Of a DNA stretch of 64,000 nt, positions 1 through 12,390 are shown piece by piece. How positions within the stretch are numbered: the first letter of the stretch is position 1; every line of letters begins with the position of its first letter. The notes under the pieces were generated by a model, which made no database searches, had not been told where the DNA came from, and saw only the letters and a program-made list of their open reading frames with translations. The DNA is from Daucus carota subsp. sativus (taxonomy: Eukaryota > Streptophyta > Magnoliopsida > Apiales > Apiaceae). Both the position numbers and the translations under genes were made by a program. The DNA is taken from contig NC_030385.2 of NCBI RefSeq assembly GCF_001625215.2, positions 33,195,598 to 33,259,597 on the forward strand, given 5' to 3'.

Positions 1-330
1 TAAAAAAATTTAGCCAACAGCTCCAAAAACTCAACTCCAGCCATGCTCACCTGTTGTCTATAAATTTAGCCAATCTCCTATGGATGGCTAAATTTGTCGA
101 ACCTCTACAGGTCTGTAAGAAGATTGTACATCATTTATTACTATAGTGAACTGATATATTCTATATTAACAATTTAAAATATTAATAACATACTATTTTT
201 AAATTATAGCCAACCAATATAGCCAGTACCATTGAAACAAAATGTCTTACAGGTTCACCAAATTTTACATAATGTCTTACAGGTCCAATTTAGACAACGA
301 TTATAGCCAACACCGTTGAAGATGCTCTTG
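1..330. repeat. MITE-like repeat fragment
   Basis: The stretch repeats short motifs such as 'tagccaac' and 'aatttagcc' in both orientations and ends in 'gttgaagatgctctt', which resembles the termini of many plant non-autonomous elements. The left end lies outside the window, so neither terminal repeats nor target duplication can be verified. No coding potential is visible. Confidence 0.3.
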
Positions 331-1268
331 TCTCTTAATGCTTAACATGTGCTCATGACCCGCACTAGAAAAACTGTTTAATTAATGGTGAATTCCTTAG
401 TATTTCTATGCATTTATTTTCTTTCCAACTCCACGAGATCTTACCAGATATACGTTAAAATCCACGAGATTCTTCCATTAACTCTCTGAACTAGAATCAA
501 CCACACAATCTATTAAATTCTTGTTAAGATATGAAAACAAGCTATATATTGTCATGTAAAGATATTTTCTTTATGACACCCCTTTTAAACATTAATACTA
601 TTGATTCTCTTATTTATGAAAATAGATAATGATTAATTGGGAAAATCTTAGACAATAATTACATGTCCAAATACCAATATCGACTACATATTACATATAC
701 TCCTATATAAAAAGATGTCTTTGGTATCTTAATCACCTCAGAACCATCTCAAGAGTCAAGTCTCAATGCACACCCATGTCTTCGTCTAGACTCAAATTCC
801 AGTCTCTTGCAAAAATGCGTACGTTTGTAGATTTCGATAATACCCAAAGAGGTTCACGTAAACAATGAAGAAAATGCTTCACTAATATATCGAGTATGTT
901 GGAGAAGAAATGCGAGCAGAAGTAATTTGAGTCCTGTGGATTTGTTACGGGTGCTTTCTATACCAGACTGCTCCGCTGGTATTGGCAAGCGATTGAACAC
1001 TTCCCCTGTAGTGTCCAACTCCAGGCTTTCTGGTCACGCCGATCCTCCAGCATATCGCTTTCCCCGGTTTGTTAATTATGTAAACGGTTTAATTGAGCCG
1101 GAAATGCCGCACATTTTGCATGCCAACCTGTTTCACATTTCGAGATTGCAAGCGGCCACTTAAATTTTGTCGTGTAATATTGTGTTGAGTGTACAGTTTT
1201 TTGTACTAATATCTTTTAACTGTAACATATTTCTCTGTATATATAATCTCATGATACTAGAGCCTAGA
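331..1268. other. AT-rich intergenic DNA
   Basis: I see no supported gene here. A 78-residue open frame at 927-1163 matches no family I recognise and has no splice or promoter context, so it is not called. Confidence 0.5.
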
Positions 1269-1276
1269 GGCACGAG

Positions 1277-1836
1277 CAGTGGCGGATACACAGGGGTCAG
1301 GTGGGGGCCCCTGACCCCACTTGAATTTTTATAAAAAAAAACCCTACTTTTTTATGTATAAAAAATCAGAACTGTAATATAAAATGGGGTCAATAAAGAT
1401 GATATGGGGCCAAAAAATTCAGAACTAGCTCACACCATGGTTCAGAAACAAAAAGACCTGACTTTTCCCTTGGTGTATATGTTGGTAAAACTAGCACTTA
1501 TCTTGCCTGTGGCAACGGCTACCGTAGAAAGGGCATTTTCAGCGATGAATCTGATAAAAAATGTACTCCGGAATGCAATGGGAGACACATGGTTGAATGA
1601 TTGTATGGTGACCTATATTGAAAGAGACGTATTCGAAACAATAAGTAATAAAGATATTATGGAGAGATTTCAGAAAATGAAGAAACGAAGAATGCTGCTG
1701 TGATAGGTAAACGTAATATGCAGCTCACATATGTAAATATTATAACATCAGACTTATTCTATGATATTAATTTTGCTACCTATCATGTTTAAAAAAAATT
1801 GGACCCCACTTGGCTCGGACCCTGGATCCGCCGTTG
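1277..1836 (+). mobile_element. Internally deleted hAT DNA transposon with perfect 8-bp TSD
   Basis: The element starts CAGTGGCGGATAC and ends GGATCCGCCGTTG, imperfect terminal inverted repeats of the kind seen in plant hAT elements. It is flanked on both sides by GGCACGAG (1269-1276 and 1837-1844), a perfect 8-bp target-site duplication as expected for hAT. At 560 bp it keeps only the 3' end of the transposase (1404-1703), so it is a deletion derivative that would depend on an autonomous relative. The intact duplication suggests a fairly recent insertion. Confidence 0.92.
1404..1703 (+). pseudogene. hAT transposase C-terminal dimerisation domain remnant
   Basis: This 99-residue frame contains LPVATATVERAFSAMNLIK, the hallmark of the hAT C-terminal dimerisation region, followed by a loosely conserved helix around LNDCMVTYIERDVF. 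The BED zinc finger and the RNase H-like catalytic core that precede this domain in a complete transposase are absent. It lies wholly inside the 1277-1836 element, so it is transposon debris and not a host gene. Confidence 0.88.
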
Positions 1837-2225
1837 GGCACGAGACCTTATTTTCCTATATATTGTTCCGATTCTTTCCAAAATTGAGGACTTGTAGGTT
1901 AAAATTAGAGGGTATATTCGATTCTGATCTTTTAAAATTAACTTTTGCTCAATGAAATTAGATATATTAAATTCGGTCTAAAAAAAATTAAAAAGTCCTT
2001 ATCATTCTGCAAGGATTTGAAGAGGCCCGTCGAAAAGATGAAATTTAAGGCCCTTAGAAATATTGAACTTATTTGACATATATTCAAAATTTCGTGGCTA
2101 AAAACTAAAGGGTGTATGTAATCTCTTATCCTTAAATTTTTTTTTCGCTCAATAAATTCAGGTTTATTAAATTTGGATAAAAAATGGTAAAATTTTGGAT
2201 TATCTAATTATAATATTAAATTATA

Positions 2226-2638
2226 GAGTTAAGTTTTATGGAGTACAAAAAAAATTGGAGTATTGGAGTACAAAGTTTGATAAAATGTAATCTAGTCATC
2301 TAAAATTTCAATTTTTTTTGTCCAATAATATTTGTAAATATTTGACAACCTGCACATTCTGCAACATAAACATCGTGATCAAATGGTAGAATAATTACTT
2401 TTATAAATCATAGGACTCTATGTTCTGCAATATAACTAATAAGCAGAACAATAATCTTAATACTTGTTAAAGTTGAAAGATATTAATGATTAATTGACAA
2501 TTATGCGCAAGACAACTTATAAATGATAGATTATATCAAAATTTGGATAATCAAAGATATTATATATGATCAAACTAAAAAATTATGATTTGTACTCCAA
2601 TACTCCAATGTTTGTATGTACTTCATAGAATTTAACTC
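2226..2638. mobile_element. MITE with 10-bp TSD (Mutator-like)
   Basis: The ends GAGTTAAG... and ...TTTAACTC belong to inverted arms of about 50 bp sharing TTGGAGTATTGGAGTACAAA. The element is flanked by identical TTAAATTATA (2216-2225 and 2639-2648). A 9-10 bp duplication with long inverted arms fits a Mutator-type MITE. It is 413 bp long and non-coding. Confidence 0.88.
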
Positions 2639-2648
2639 TTAAATTATA

Positions 2649-5600
2649 TATAGAATATGAAGGAATTTTTTTCAAATTATATCTCAAATCTCATAATATT
2701 CAATTATTATTATTTAAAATCATTTTGAGAAGTAGCTTTATCACTTACATTCTTCACAAGTTAAATCTCAAAGTCCTCATCAAAGTGAAGGGTTAGTATC
2801 AAATTAATCATCAAATTTAACGGGATATCGCTTCAATCATTAAAATTAAAATAAATATCAGACAATTACCTTAAAATATGTGCTCGAGAATAAAAAATAA
2901 TTTTTATGAGATTCAATACAATTTTCTTGAATGATACTACAATCATAATGAAAAGTTATAAATTCTAGTATTTTAGATAACATAATGAGATTTTTAAAAT
3001 ATTATCTACTAATTAGTGTATTTTAATAAGAAAAATAAATACAAAGTTAAAATAAAATAGTCGATAAATTTTTAAAAATCTTGCTATATTAATTGTCTAA
3101 ACTATCAGTGTAGAATATTTCATCACTTGTAGCAGCATTAAAGAAAATATTTCATCACTTGAAGCAGCATTAAAGAAATATGCATCGAAGTTCATAATAT
3201 CTGTTTTCAGTTTTCAAGCACATATTCACTGATTCAAATTCAAGCGATAGCCCGCCAAAATTCATGACTAACTTGATATCAACTTTCACATTCTTTGAGA
3301 TTTAATCCTATTATCTACAGTAGTATTCTTTTTATTACGCCGGAAAATATTTTTAAGCAAATATTCTCCTTCGAGCCCAGTCTTCCGTATCCACTGTTCC
3401 CAAAACCTTCTCTTTCGAGTTCTGTTTTCGGTAGCATACTGTTCTGAATGCCCAAACAGCTTATGCTGCTGCACTTCTGTAATTACTCAAGCATCAACGA
3501 TCTGATCAGGGAATGCAATAGGAATTCATAATTTTCACATGTAGTGTTTTTATGTCCTTCCTCAAAAACAAGCGCTCAACGAGATCAATTCAAATACGTA
3601 CATTAATTTGATAATATAAAGTAGACAGACAAACAAATCCTTTTCGTAGACATTAAAAATGAAATAGAAAAAGGAAGAAGCTAGCTATATTCTTGTTTGC
3701 TTCAAATCCAAGCAAAGGTACATGTTAATGATGAAAGAGAGGGAAGGGGGACGTGGGTTTTGCTTGCCTTTTGTGTTTCCTCATACTATGTCGTTTGAGA
3801 ACATTTAGCGTCTTTTATAATATTTTAGATGAGATATGCCGATTGCGATTATTATTAGAGGGGACTACACGTGCAGTTTTACAGTTTGATGTCTGTTTCG
3901 GACCTTATAGCAGAATCCCTCGTGAACTTGTCCATTTACTCATTACTAACGGATCAAACAATAAACAGGACTCCACTTGCTACCATTCCATGTGTGAATC
4001 TTCTCAGTCCTGGCCCCGGGGCCCGCGGCTGTTTTAGAAGGAATGCTGATTCTACATTTACATTATTTTTATTTTCGTTTTTTATCGCAAGAAATTTAGA
4101 GGGTGTTTGGTCCGGATTTTTAATACCGACTCCTAGGTTTATAAGTTAAAATATTTATTCGTACCGTTTGTATAAAAAGTCAAGACTACCTATAAAAAAG
4201 TTAAGAATATTAGTTTTGTTTCATGACTTCTACTTATTTACCCAAACACTTTAAATATTTATAAGTTTTAACTTGTTATTAATTTTTTCTTCACTTTTTT
4301 TTTATTTTAAGCAATAAGCACTAGTTTCAAACTCATCTAAACGGCCCCTTAAACTCATTCATATTTAATCAATATCATTTCATACTTTTTTTTCTCCATA
4401 AAAAGTTTTTGTATAATTTTTCCTTCAGCTTTCCCTTCACTTCAATCTATCCAAATGAACACAGTCTAATTAAATGAGGAATTAATTTGATATATCGAAT
4501 GGAACGGATAATGACTTTCATATTTATACGAAAACTTCTGCCCAATCCCTGATTCTGTGTCCCCCTACTACCTACCCTGTCCATTTGTCTATAAGCGCTT
4601 CGTGTATACAAGCTTTATATAATCTTACAGGACTCCGAGTATATAAGAACGGGTCGGGATTCTTAACAACTGCGTAGATGATGCCATTGATTTTACCATT
4701 GTTTTTAGCACGTGGAATTACAAACTACACTTTCGATAAATGATTTTTATATTCAGCACCGGCCACCAGATCTAGATTGTTGTTTGTTGAGTGCTCAAGA
4801 TATTCAAAAAAACAGCGACCGTCTAATACTACATTTAAGATCCTCCCACTGCTTGAAGTAGAAGCTGTAATTTTCTTAACTACAAGCTTTACGTAAAAAT
4901 GTAGTACTAATTTTCAACCAAGTTTTAGTCACTTTAACTTGCAAATTTTAGAAAATTAATTCCAAATCAAGGATTATAACCAGACACGTCACGAATATAC
5001 TGCTACAAATTACTGGTGCAGTTTCTAATTACTGCAACTTTTTTATGATTTTTTATGACTTCAATTTCGATTTCCGATTCTTGTTCGCTCATCATAACAT
5101 TTGATCAGCTCATCTAGTTACAATTACTAGTAATTTTCTGAATGTGAACATATGATCGTAATTCGAGGCGCTGATTTTTTATTCAGGTTCTAGTTAAAAA
5201 TGAGAATGCAAATATAGTGCGGGAGTTGTGGTTTTACTTTTTACGGTAAAGTGCGTTGTATGGTAGATTGTAGATTTCACGAGGCGTGTAAATGTAACTT
5301 ACTAAAATTCACACTGCTTAGCTTTTCGTTCTCCAGCCCCTTGTTTGAATAATTGGGTATGCATGCTAGCTTTTTCTATTATTTTGAGGGGATTCAAATT
5401 ATGATGATGATCCCTGGTTTCTTCATAACCACATGTTGAAACGTCTTTAACCGGCAACTTTATCTCTCATTCTTTTTAAGAAACTTCAAATATTACCACA
5501 AAAGAAACGCATAGACCCACTTATATATGGGTGTCGGCTCGTTAATGTCCTAAATATCAGTATCTAGAAAAATAGCTTCCAAATACCATTTAACAACATT

Positions 5601-5827
5601 ACATTATATAGCGTTTTGGTTATTTATCAGAAACGCTACATCGTCTAGTGTTAAGTTATCCTAAGAGAATGTCTAATTAGATTAACCCTAATTAGAATGC
5701 TACATGGTATAACGTTTAATTAGGTCTAATTAGGTTCTACACGATGTAGCGTTTTGCTGGGATTAAAACAACAAAACGCTACACGATCTAGCATTTTCAG
5801 TTTTGAAAATGCTAGATTAGATTATCA
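2649..5827. other. Gene-poor intergenic DNA
   Basis: Very AT-rich sequence without a supported gene. Small open frames at 3286-3474 (-) and 3753-4149 (+) match no family I know. Around 4099-4350 'gggtgtttggt' and 'aaacggcccc' face each other like the ends of a decayed hAT-type MITE, but I find no target duplication. At 5786-5813 there is a short near-perfect hairpin (ctagcattttc / gaaaatgctag). Confidence 0.4.
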
Positions 5828-6135
5828 GGGTCATGTTCAAGAGAGAACCATTAGAGAAAGAAACATAAAACCCTTACCTTATTTCTAGGATTAGGTTGGA
5901 TTCTGCGGCAGAATAGTTAGGGTTCTGCGGCAGAACCTCACATGCAAAAAAATGTCAATATCTATGTATTATATTTTAAAATTATTTTTGAACACACACA
6001 ACGATAAAAAAACATGAAAAACCATGTATTTAGTTTTAGATGATAAAAATCTATTTAAAATTTAGGTTTCTGCAGCTGAACCTTAGTGGTTATATGGTTC
6101 TATTTTAAGAACCGATTCTCTCTTGAGCGCAACCC
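5828..6135. mobile_element. MITE with ~20-bp terminal inverted repeats
   Basis: The left end GGGTCATGTTCAAGAGAGAA and the reverse complement of the right end, GGGTTGCGCTCAAGAGAGAA, match at most positions. The interior is AT-rich and non-coding. The flanks (tagattatca / taatatttca) are only loosely similar, so the target duplication is degraded or absent. The family is probably Mutator-like, judging by the GGG ends. Confidence 0.6.
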
Positions 6136-7323
6136 TAATATTTCAACTATGTTATTTTGGTTATTACTTGAAGAATATGTGAGATTTGGGACCATTTTTT
6201 CTTATATATTTAACCAAATATAAATTCCGCTCTCATAATCATTGTTAATTCCTAAAGAATTCGTAAATGATGGTGCAATTTTACGATTTACAAAAATGAA
6301 CCCCTGTACAACTTTGACCTTTGATTAATAGATTTGCATCTCATGGAGTAATCGGAAAGAAAAGAATTAAACATGCAAGACTCAAGAATATTAAATTAAA
6401 TTTAGCTCGGGTGAATGCCTGTTGGAGAGTTGTCCAACGCATGATGCACGTATATTTTATGAAATTGCCAAGTCCCTATCAGCTTGTATGGTCGTAGAGA
6501 GTACTACTACGACTACTAGCATATTTGTTGCAAATACATGCAGTGTATGGAAGAACCTGGACTGGAGTTGATGAATTAGTGTTGAGTATTCTAGTACAAA
6601 GTGTTGATGAGAAATGGGATTGTCGGGTGGATAGGCTACACTCATCAGGCCAAAGGGAGTTTGTTCAAAGTCATGCCTCCCCACCAAATTCTTTACTTCT
6701 CTTCGTTCTCCTGTCTCACCTAACAAACACCCCCCTTTTTCGATTTTCCTTTTGTATTTATTTTTGAGTTGTAACATATATTTGTTGTCAATTTCTCGTA
6801 AAAACGGGAGACTTGTGTAATGTTTGGACTCATTTTAAAGTTCGACATCTTCGATCATAGATTTTTAGGAGATCTCGACATGATATTTCATTTTTGTGAA
6901 ATATATTTTATAAGAATCTTAAAATACACGTCGAGCAGTAAAGAAAAACTATAAACAAATGAGAGGGACGGAGGAAACATATTTTATAGGAGTTTTAGAA
7001 TACGCATCGAGTCGTTGAGAAACTCAACGTAAAGAACCTAATAGTCGGAGATACTATTTTTTTTGGGACCGGAACAAAAGATTTGTGCACTTTGAAAGGC
7101 GAAGATGACGTCTTTTATTTTTCATTTAATAATTAGGAAGAAGAAATCTTGATTGTTCCTCTTCAACCACAGTGTATTTTGTCCTATGTTTGGAATGTAA
7201 AACAAAGCAGCCTACCATGTCACCCTTACCTTATATATGTAGTTAGACGTGCGTATTCTACATATTCTCTGTTTGGCTTGCACCTAGTCAAAGTGACAGG
7301 AAACAACATTAGAGTGATGAGAA
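6136..7323. other. Intergenic DNA and Aux/IAA promoter/5' leader
   Basis: No gene is supported. Frames at 6457-6777 overlap on both strands and match nothing I recognise. Around 6950-7030 there is Stowaway-like 'gagggacggaggaaac' and a repeat of 'cgtcgag...' arms, probably a decayed MITE. The last few hundred bases must hold the promoter and leader of the Aux/IAA gene; I could not define an auxin-response element with confidence. Confidence 0.35.
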
Positions 7324-8334
7324 ATGAGGAGATCAATGACCACAACAGATTCATCTCCATCATCACCACCATTATCAATTACTTCATCAATTGACAGCAG
7401 CAGCCATTACCAAACTAACTCATCCATGGAAACCTCATCACTCCTCCCCACTCATCTCACCCTTGGCCTCAGCGTTTCAGGGCCCAACTTCTCTCAGAGG
7501 TATTCTCCAAAATCTCAACTCTATTTTATTTTCTCCTAATAATAAAATGCACTTAAAAAAAAATTTGGCTAGTGAATTATACTTTGCTTGTTGTTTAGGC
7601 AACAAGGTTCGGCTGATTGGCCACCGATCAAGACACTTCTTCGCAGAGCACTGGCAAATAACAGTCCAGGCTCGCCATCATCGTCGTCGTCTTCATCATC
7701 GTGTAGGCAACTGAGGCAAACTGTGGATAACACGAGTGGTGACAATAGTTTGTTTGTGAAGGTTAAAATGGAAGGCATCAAAATTGGTCGAAAAATCGAT
7801 GTGTTAGCTCTTCATGGATATCCACACTTGATCACCACTCTGGAGAATATGTTCTCCACTCCCAATATTCTCTGTAAGTTCATATTGTGTCTGTATAAAT
7901 ATTTTGATACTTCATGAGGGATTATAATTAGCAAGGACTAATGATCATGGCAGGGGCTGAAGGGGAACAATATTGTCATCATAAGAAATATTATAATGTG
8001 TTAACATATGAAGATCAAGATGGAGACTGGATGATGGTCGGGGATGTTCCTTGGGAGTAAGCTTCCGTATTCTTTAAACTTTCGAAAACTGCAAATTTGC
8101 AGCACGTAATTTTTGCAAGGGATGCATATTGCAGTTTTTGAAAATAAGTATACTAAAGTTATTTTGGCCTCAAATGTAGGGGTGCAATTTGCAAATAACT
8201 CTAGACTTTATTTGTCGAGCTAAACAGTATGTTCCTCCGGGTTTTATGATTAATCTGCAATTGTGTTATGCAGGATGTTCTTGACCACAGTGAAGAGGCT
8301 GAAGATTACGCGCACACCCAGTCCCAGTGGCTGA
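7324..8334 (+). CDS. Non-canonical Aux/IAA transcriptional repressor (IAA20/30/31 type)
   Basis: Nuclear repressor of auxin-responsive transcription that acts by binding ARF factors. Exons 7324-7499, 7599-7873, 7954-8056 and 8274-8334 have GT/AG borders, keep frame and give 204 residues. An EAR-type repression motif (LTLGL, 45-49) is domain I. Domain III ([20 protein letters not shown], from 111) and domain IV ([19 protein letters not shown], from 167) form the PB1 interaction module. The degron region reads DWPPIK at 65-70 where canonical members have GWPPV; Arabidopsis IAA31 has the same DWPPIK. From family knowledge such members bind TIR1/AFB poorly and are long-lived, which I infer here. 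A serine run (86-93) links the domains. An alternative in-frame Met lies four codons downstream of the chosen start. Confidence 0.95.
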
Positions 8335-8825
8335 TTTGTGTATCAGGAGGATGGAGAAACCAAAGATTTTGTCCAAATCTTGTCTGTGTATATCATTATG
8401 TAGACTATATGTAGAAGATATCTTAAAGTTTAGTTCAACTGAGAAATTTTACAATTTTTGCTAGTTCATCTTGAAGAAACCGATACCTGACAATTGACAT
8501 GTTGGTACAATACGGGACAGTTCAATTTCTCGTATTTTCACATACGTTTCTAAGGGATTCAATGTGCAGTTATCCCTCTGGCAAAAAACAACACATGATT
8601 CTGTCGAGCTAAAAGAAAAGAAAAGATAGAGTGTTTGAAACACTGAAAAAAGATGCCATTATATTTATATTATACGACACTGTAACATGTTCCCTATAAA
8701 TCGCCCGTTTATTGTAAACTGCACAAAAAACTTACATAAAAAACACTGACTGCAAATCCAGAAAGAAAGCAATTGCACAAACCATTTCTGATGTAAAGGG
8801 TGGCCTTTGTAAATCATATATACAG
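8335..8825. other. Convergent 3' region between Aux/IAA and polygalacturonase
   Basis: This holds the 3' ends of two convergent genes. No additional coding sequence is supported; the small minus-strand frames at 8461-8892 lack homology that I can see. Confidence 0.5.
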
Positions 8826-11800
8826 TCATTGCAGAGAAGTACCTTTGTTCCGAGGACGAATACTCCGCAGGTGATTTGACATTTGGTAACACTTGGAGTC
8901 CGGATTTATTTTGGGCTCGAGCGGTTTACAAATATCTGGAGAAACCATTTCTGAGAATCCTTCAACATTAGAGCAAATCCATGGAGATTTTGATCGTACA
9001 TCAAGAGTAATATCAGATAGACAAATGTGTTTGAAGGTATCTCCTTCAATTCCCTCTAAATGACCTGCAACTTTAATGTTCTTTCCAGTAACATTTTGAA
9101 TGCTAATCTTTTCTATTGAAGGAAGAGCATCTGGATCATAAGACTCATCCGGGTGCTCGCCATAATTACCATTAAACTTTAGAGCAACCTTCAGATTTGA
9201 CAAGATTACCCCGGTTATAAAAACATTTCTTACGTAACCTCCCCGTCCACGTGACGTCTTTATTGAAAAACCTCTGTTCGAGTTGAAAAAATGGACATCT
9301 TCCACATGGATCTGTGATACACCTCCAGACATCTCACTTCCAATAGCAATGCCTGAACTAGATGTAGTCTGTCCAACTAGTCTATGGATGATGATATTTG
9401 TACTAGGATGAGCATAAGATATGCCATACTCATCCCATCCACTTTTAATGGCAATAAGATCGTCCCCTGTGCTTATGTAGCAATCTTCAATGCAAACATC
9501 ATCTGAAGAGTCTGAATACATGTAACATGACAGTTAGATTTCCTATATATGGTTGTGAATCACAAAATAAATGTAGTTTTGGTTCACAGATGTATCTCTA
9601 TCTACAAGAAGATAAACAGTCTCCTATCTGCTACTTCCTAAATTAAGGAATGCATTTTAAGCAGATTAATGATTTTCATGGCATCACTTTTAAGTGCCAT
9701 GCAAATTTAAGTAGATTAGTGATTTCATGGCATTGCTTTTACCATATAAACATTTATTGTTAAGACATATCTGGAACAATTACACAAACTTCTAGGTTAG
9801 ACTGAAAAGTAAAACTGTAAAAGTATAGCATGCATGCAGTTTTGATCAGCAGATCTTTCTGGTAGCAAATCCTCTATAGTCTACTATTCACGTCGATTCT
9901 AACAGTTCAGCTTAGATCAAGGAGGAAGTATTCAGCTTTGGTTTAAACTAAGGTCAATCAATAAAGTATTGATGTTCCTCTTTCTTATCCTTAAGAAAGT
10001 CCCCGATTGAAATCACTGAATGTGTACTAATTGCAGCTTGAAATTATTGATGCAGCCTAAAAACTATGCAATAGATTTGTGTACATTACAAAGGCACTTG
10101 ATATGATAAGAATGACGCTTGTTGTAATCAACGAAACTAACCTGGATCAATCCCATCTGTGTTTGGAGAATCAAGAGGAGCAATTATTGTGACATTCTGG
10201 ACAATAACTTGGCTGTTCATCCAGAGTAAAAGGAGTCTCAAGTCTCACCAGTTCACAGGCACAGTTTTATATATTTGGAAACAGATGCCAAATACCAGAT
10301 ACAAATGTATATTACCTGCAGTACACGGGGTGGATGTTCCAGAAAGGTGAATTTCGGAAGGTCAGATTTGAAATGATAACATCTTTTGAGTCTATCAACT
10401 CAACCATATGAGGCCTGGTATAATTTAATGTTTCACTTCGGAACCAATTCCACCAGACACTACCTTGACCATCAATTGTTCCATTATCACCTGCATGGGA
10501 AAACCTGTTTAATTGTAGAACTCGCAAGAAAACCTTGTGATGTAAACAACAAATCAATTAACCTGTTATGATAACGTCTGTCAGATTGCACCCATAAATG
10601 AGGCTTCTATGCCTTCCACCAGGCAATTCCCTACCACGGCCATAAGATGGTAAAGGATCAATTACTGGCCAATCATTAGAGTTCTGAAACAATGCAATAT
10701 ATTCTAGTTATTAAATTTGCATATGTTTTCAGTTGATAAATAGTCAGAGTTCTGAAAGATTTAGTACAAGCAGAATGTTAAGGGATACACATGAACCTAC
10801 CTATCTCTGCTAATGTGTGACCATGCTCATATACTAAAAATTTCAAAATGGTGTAGCGTATTATAAGACACTAGCTTAAACTGGAACACATCAACACGCC
10901 AAGTAACACAATGTAGCGATCATGACATAAAATAGAATCTGATACACCAATTAAAAACAAACAATACTAATTGATCTTCCATCACACCAATTAAATAAAT
11001 TAAACAGAGTAAAGTGCACTTTTAGTACTTGCACTTTACTCAGGATACCACTTGCAATACTGCAATTCAAAATCGAGCACTTGCAATATCAATTTTGTAT
11101 TTCATTACATTTTGTTGCATTCCGTTAATTTGAGTTAACTCCGTTAATAATTTAGAGAGTAAAGCGCACTTTGTGTACTCGTACTTTACTTAAAGTGCAT
11201 TTTGTGTATTCACATTTTACTGTAAATATTTAATTAGAGTATTGCAAGTGATGTTTTGAGCAAAGTGCAACTACACAAAGTGCACTTTACTCCTTTAATT
11301 ACTAACCGAGTTAATCCAAATTAACGGAATACAACAAAGTATAATGAAATACAAATTGATATTGCAATTGCTCGATTTTGAACAACAGTATTACAAATGG
11401 TGTCTTGAGTAAAGTAGGAGTACACAAAGTGCACTTTACTCAATTAAACACAGATACACAACTATGCTGATAGTAAAGTTAACATAAAATAGAATCTGAT
11501 AATCAGGTTAAAGCTTACAGTTGATCCCAGAATCTGCGCATCCTTATCTATGTGCAAAGTTAAATGACTAATGAGCATGAAGCTTCCTGTCAACCATTGC
11601 CCTTTCGGGATAAAAAGCTGGGCTCCACCCTTGTCAGCAAATGAATTGAGATAGAATATGGCATTCTCAAATGCTTTAGTATTCATTGTCAATCCATCAC
11701 CAACTGCACCAAACTCAGTAATTGAGACACTGTGGGGCCGATCGATTCCTGAACTAGTCTCTTTACAAAGTGAGCTGCTACTAACAACCCACAGAGGTTT

Positions 11801-12390
11801 ACCAAACAGCAATAGTTCCAGAATTAAGGCCACCAACTGCTGGCAATTCAGGAACATAAACATTCGTTAGGTATGTTAGTGACAACATACATAAGTGCTA
11901 TTTAGGTGCAATTCAATTCAATTTTAGTGCCAATGAGAATAACTGACATTAGTTCATAGTCAACTTAACTACGTAAATTTCCTTTGTAACCAAACAAGTA
12001 TATATACACACAAGTATTCAACTGCATTCCAGTGCTAACTTCATACCCCAAAGTTCTAGCTAGCAAGAATTAATTTCCAGCAATTCTTCTACAAAGCAAA
12101 GCTGTACTGCCAGTAGATGGCAGTTAAAAAGCTAAAAGAATTATAATTAACATTTCAGTAAAAAAATCAAAAATCCAGTTCTCAGTTCCGAAAAAAGCAC
12201 GTGTGGAAATTCACATCAGATCCCAAAAATAAAAATTGCAACTTGGTTACTGCAACTAAATATAAATTATAGTAGCAGCTTCTGACAAAGATACAAAATC
12301 AAGACCCTTTGTGCACAATGCAGAATCAAAAAACATTTACAACAAGTAACAAGCAATGCAATTAGAACCTACAACAAAAGATCTCTTCAT
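8826..12390 (-). CDS. Polygalacturonase-like GH28 pectinase, secreted
   Basis: Predicted cell-wall enzyme of glycoside hydrolase family 28, which hydrolyses homogalacturonan. Reading 5' to 3', exons are 12390-12373, 11839-11519, 10683-10563, 10490-10316, 10212-10142 and 9511-8826. All have GT/AG borders and sum to 463 residues, usual for this plant clade. The first coding exon is only 18 nt (MKRSFV) and joins a hydrophobic stretch (about 7-25) to give a signal peptide; a start inside exon 2 (11863) is the alternative. FGAVGDG (49-55) opens the right-handed beta-helix. Catalytic motifs are NTDGIDP (229-235) and GDDLIAIKSG (251-260). The GHG motif is replaced by GIAIG (289-293) and RIK by SIK (317-319), a pattern known in this plant polygalacturonase-like clade. 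Because the catalytic His is absent, true hydrolase activity is not certain. Confidence 0.93.
11007..11441. mobile_element. MITE in the polygalacturonase intron, with nested relative
   Basis: The ends GAGTAAAGTGCACTTT... and ...AAAGTGCACTTTACTC are inverted repeats, flanked by AATTAAACA on both sides (10998-11006 and 11442-11450). The 9-bp duplication fits a Mutator-like MITE. A second pair of the same terminal sequence lies inside (about 11156-11292), so a related copy appears to have inserted into the first. It sits in the intron between coding exons 2 and 3. Confidence 0.9.

Noticed and set aside
927-1163. 78-residue plus-strand frame
   Set aside because: No recognisable motif, no conserved context.
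3753-4149. Two overlapping plus-strand frames
   Set aside because: Mutually overlapping in different frames and without family similarity.
7569-7781. Minus-strand frame with Asp run
   Set aside because: Antisense of the serine-coding run in the Aux/IAA exon 2.
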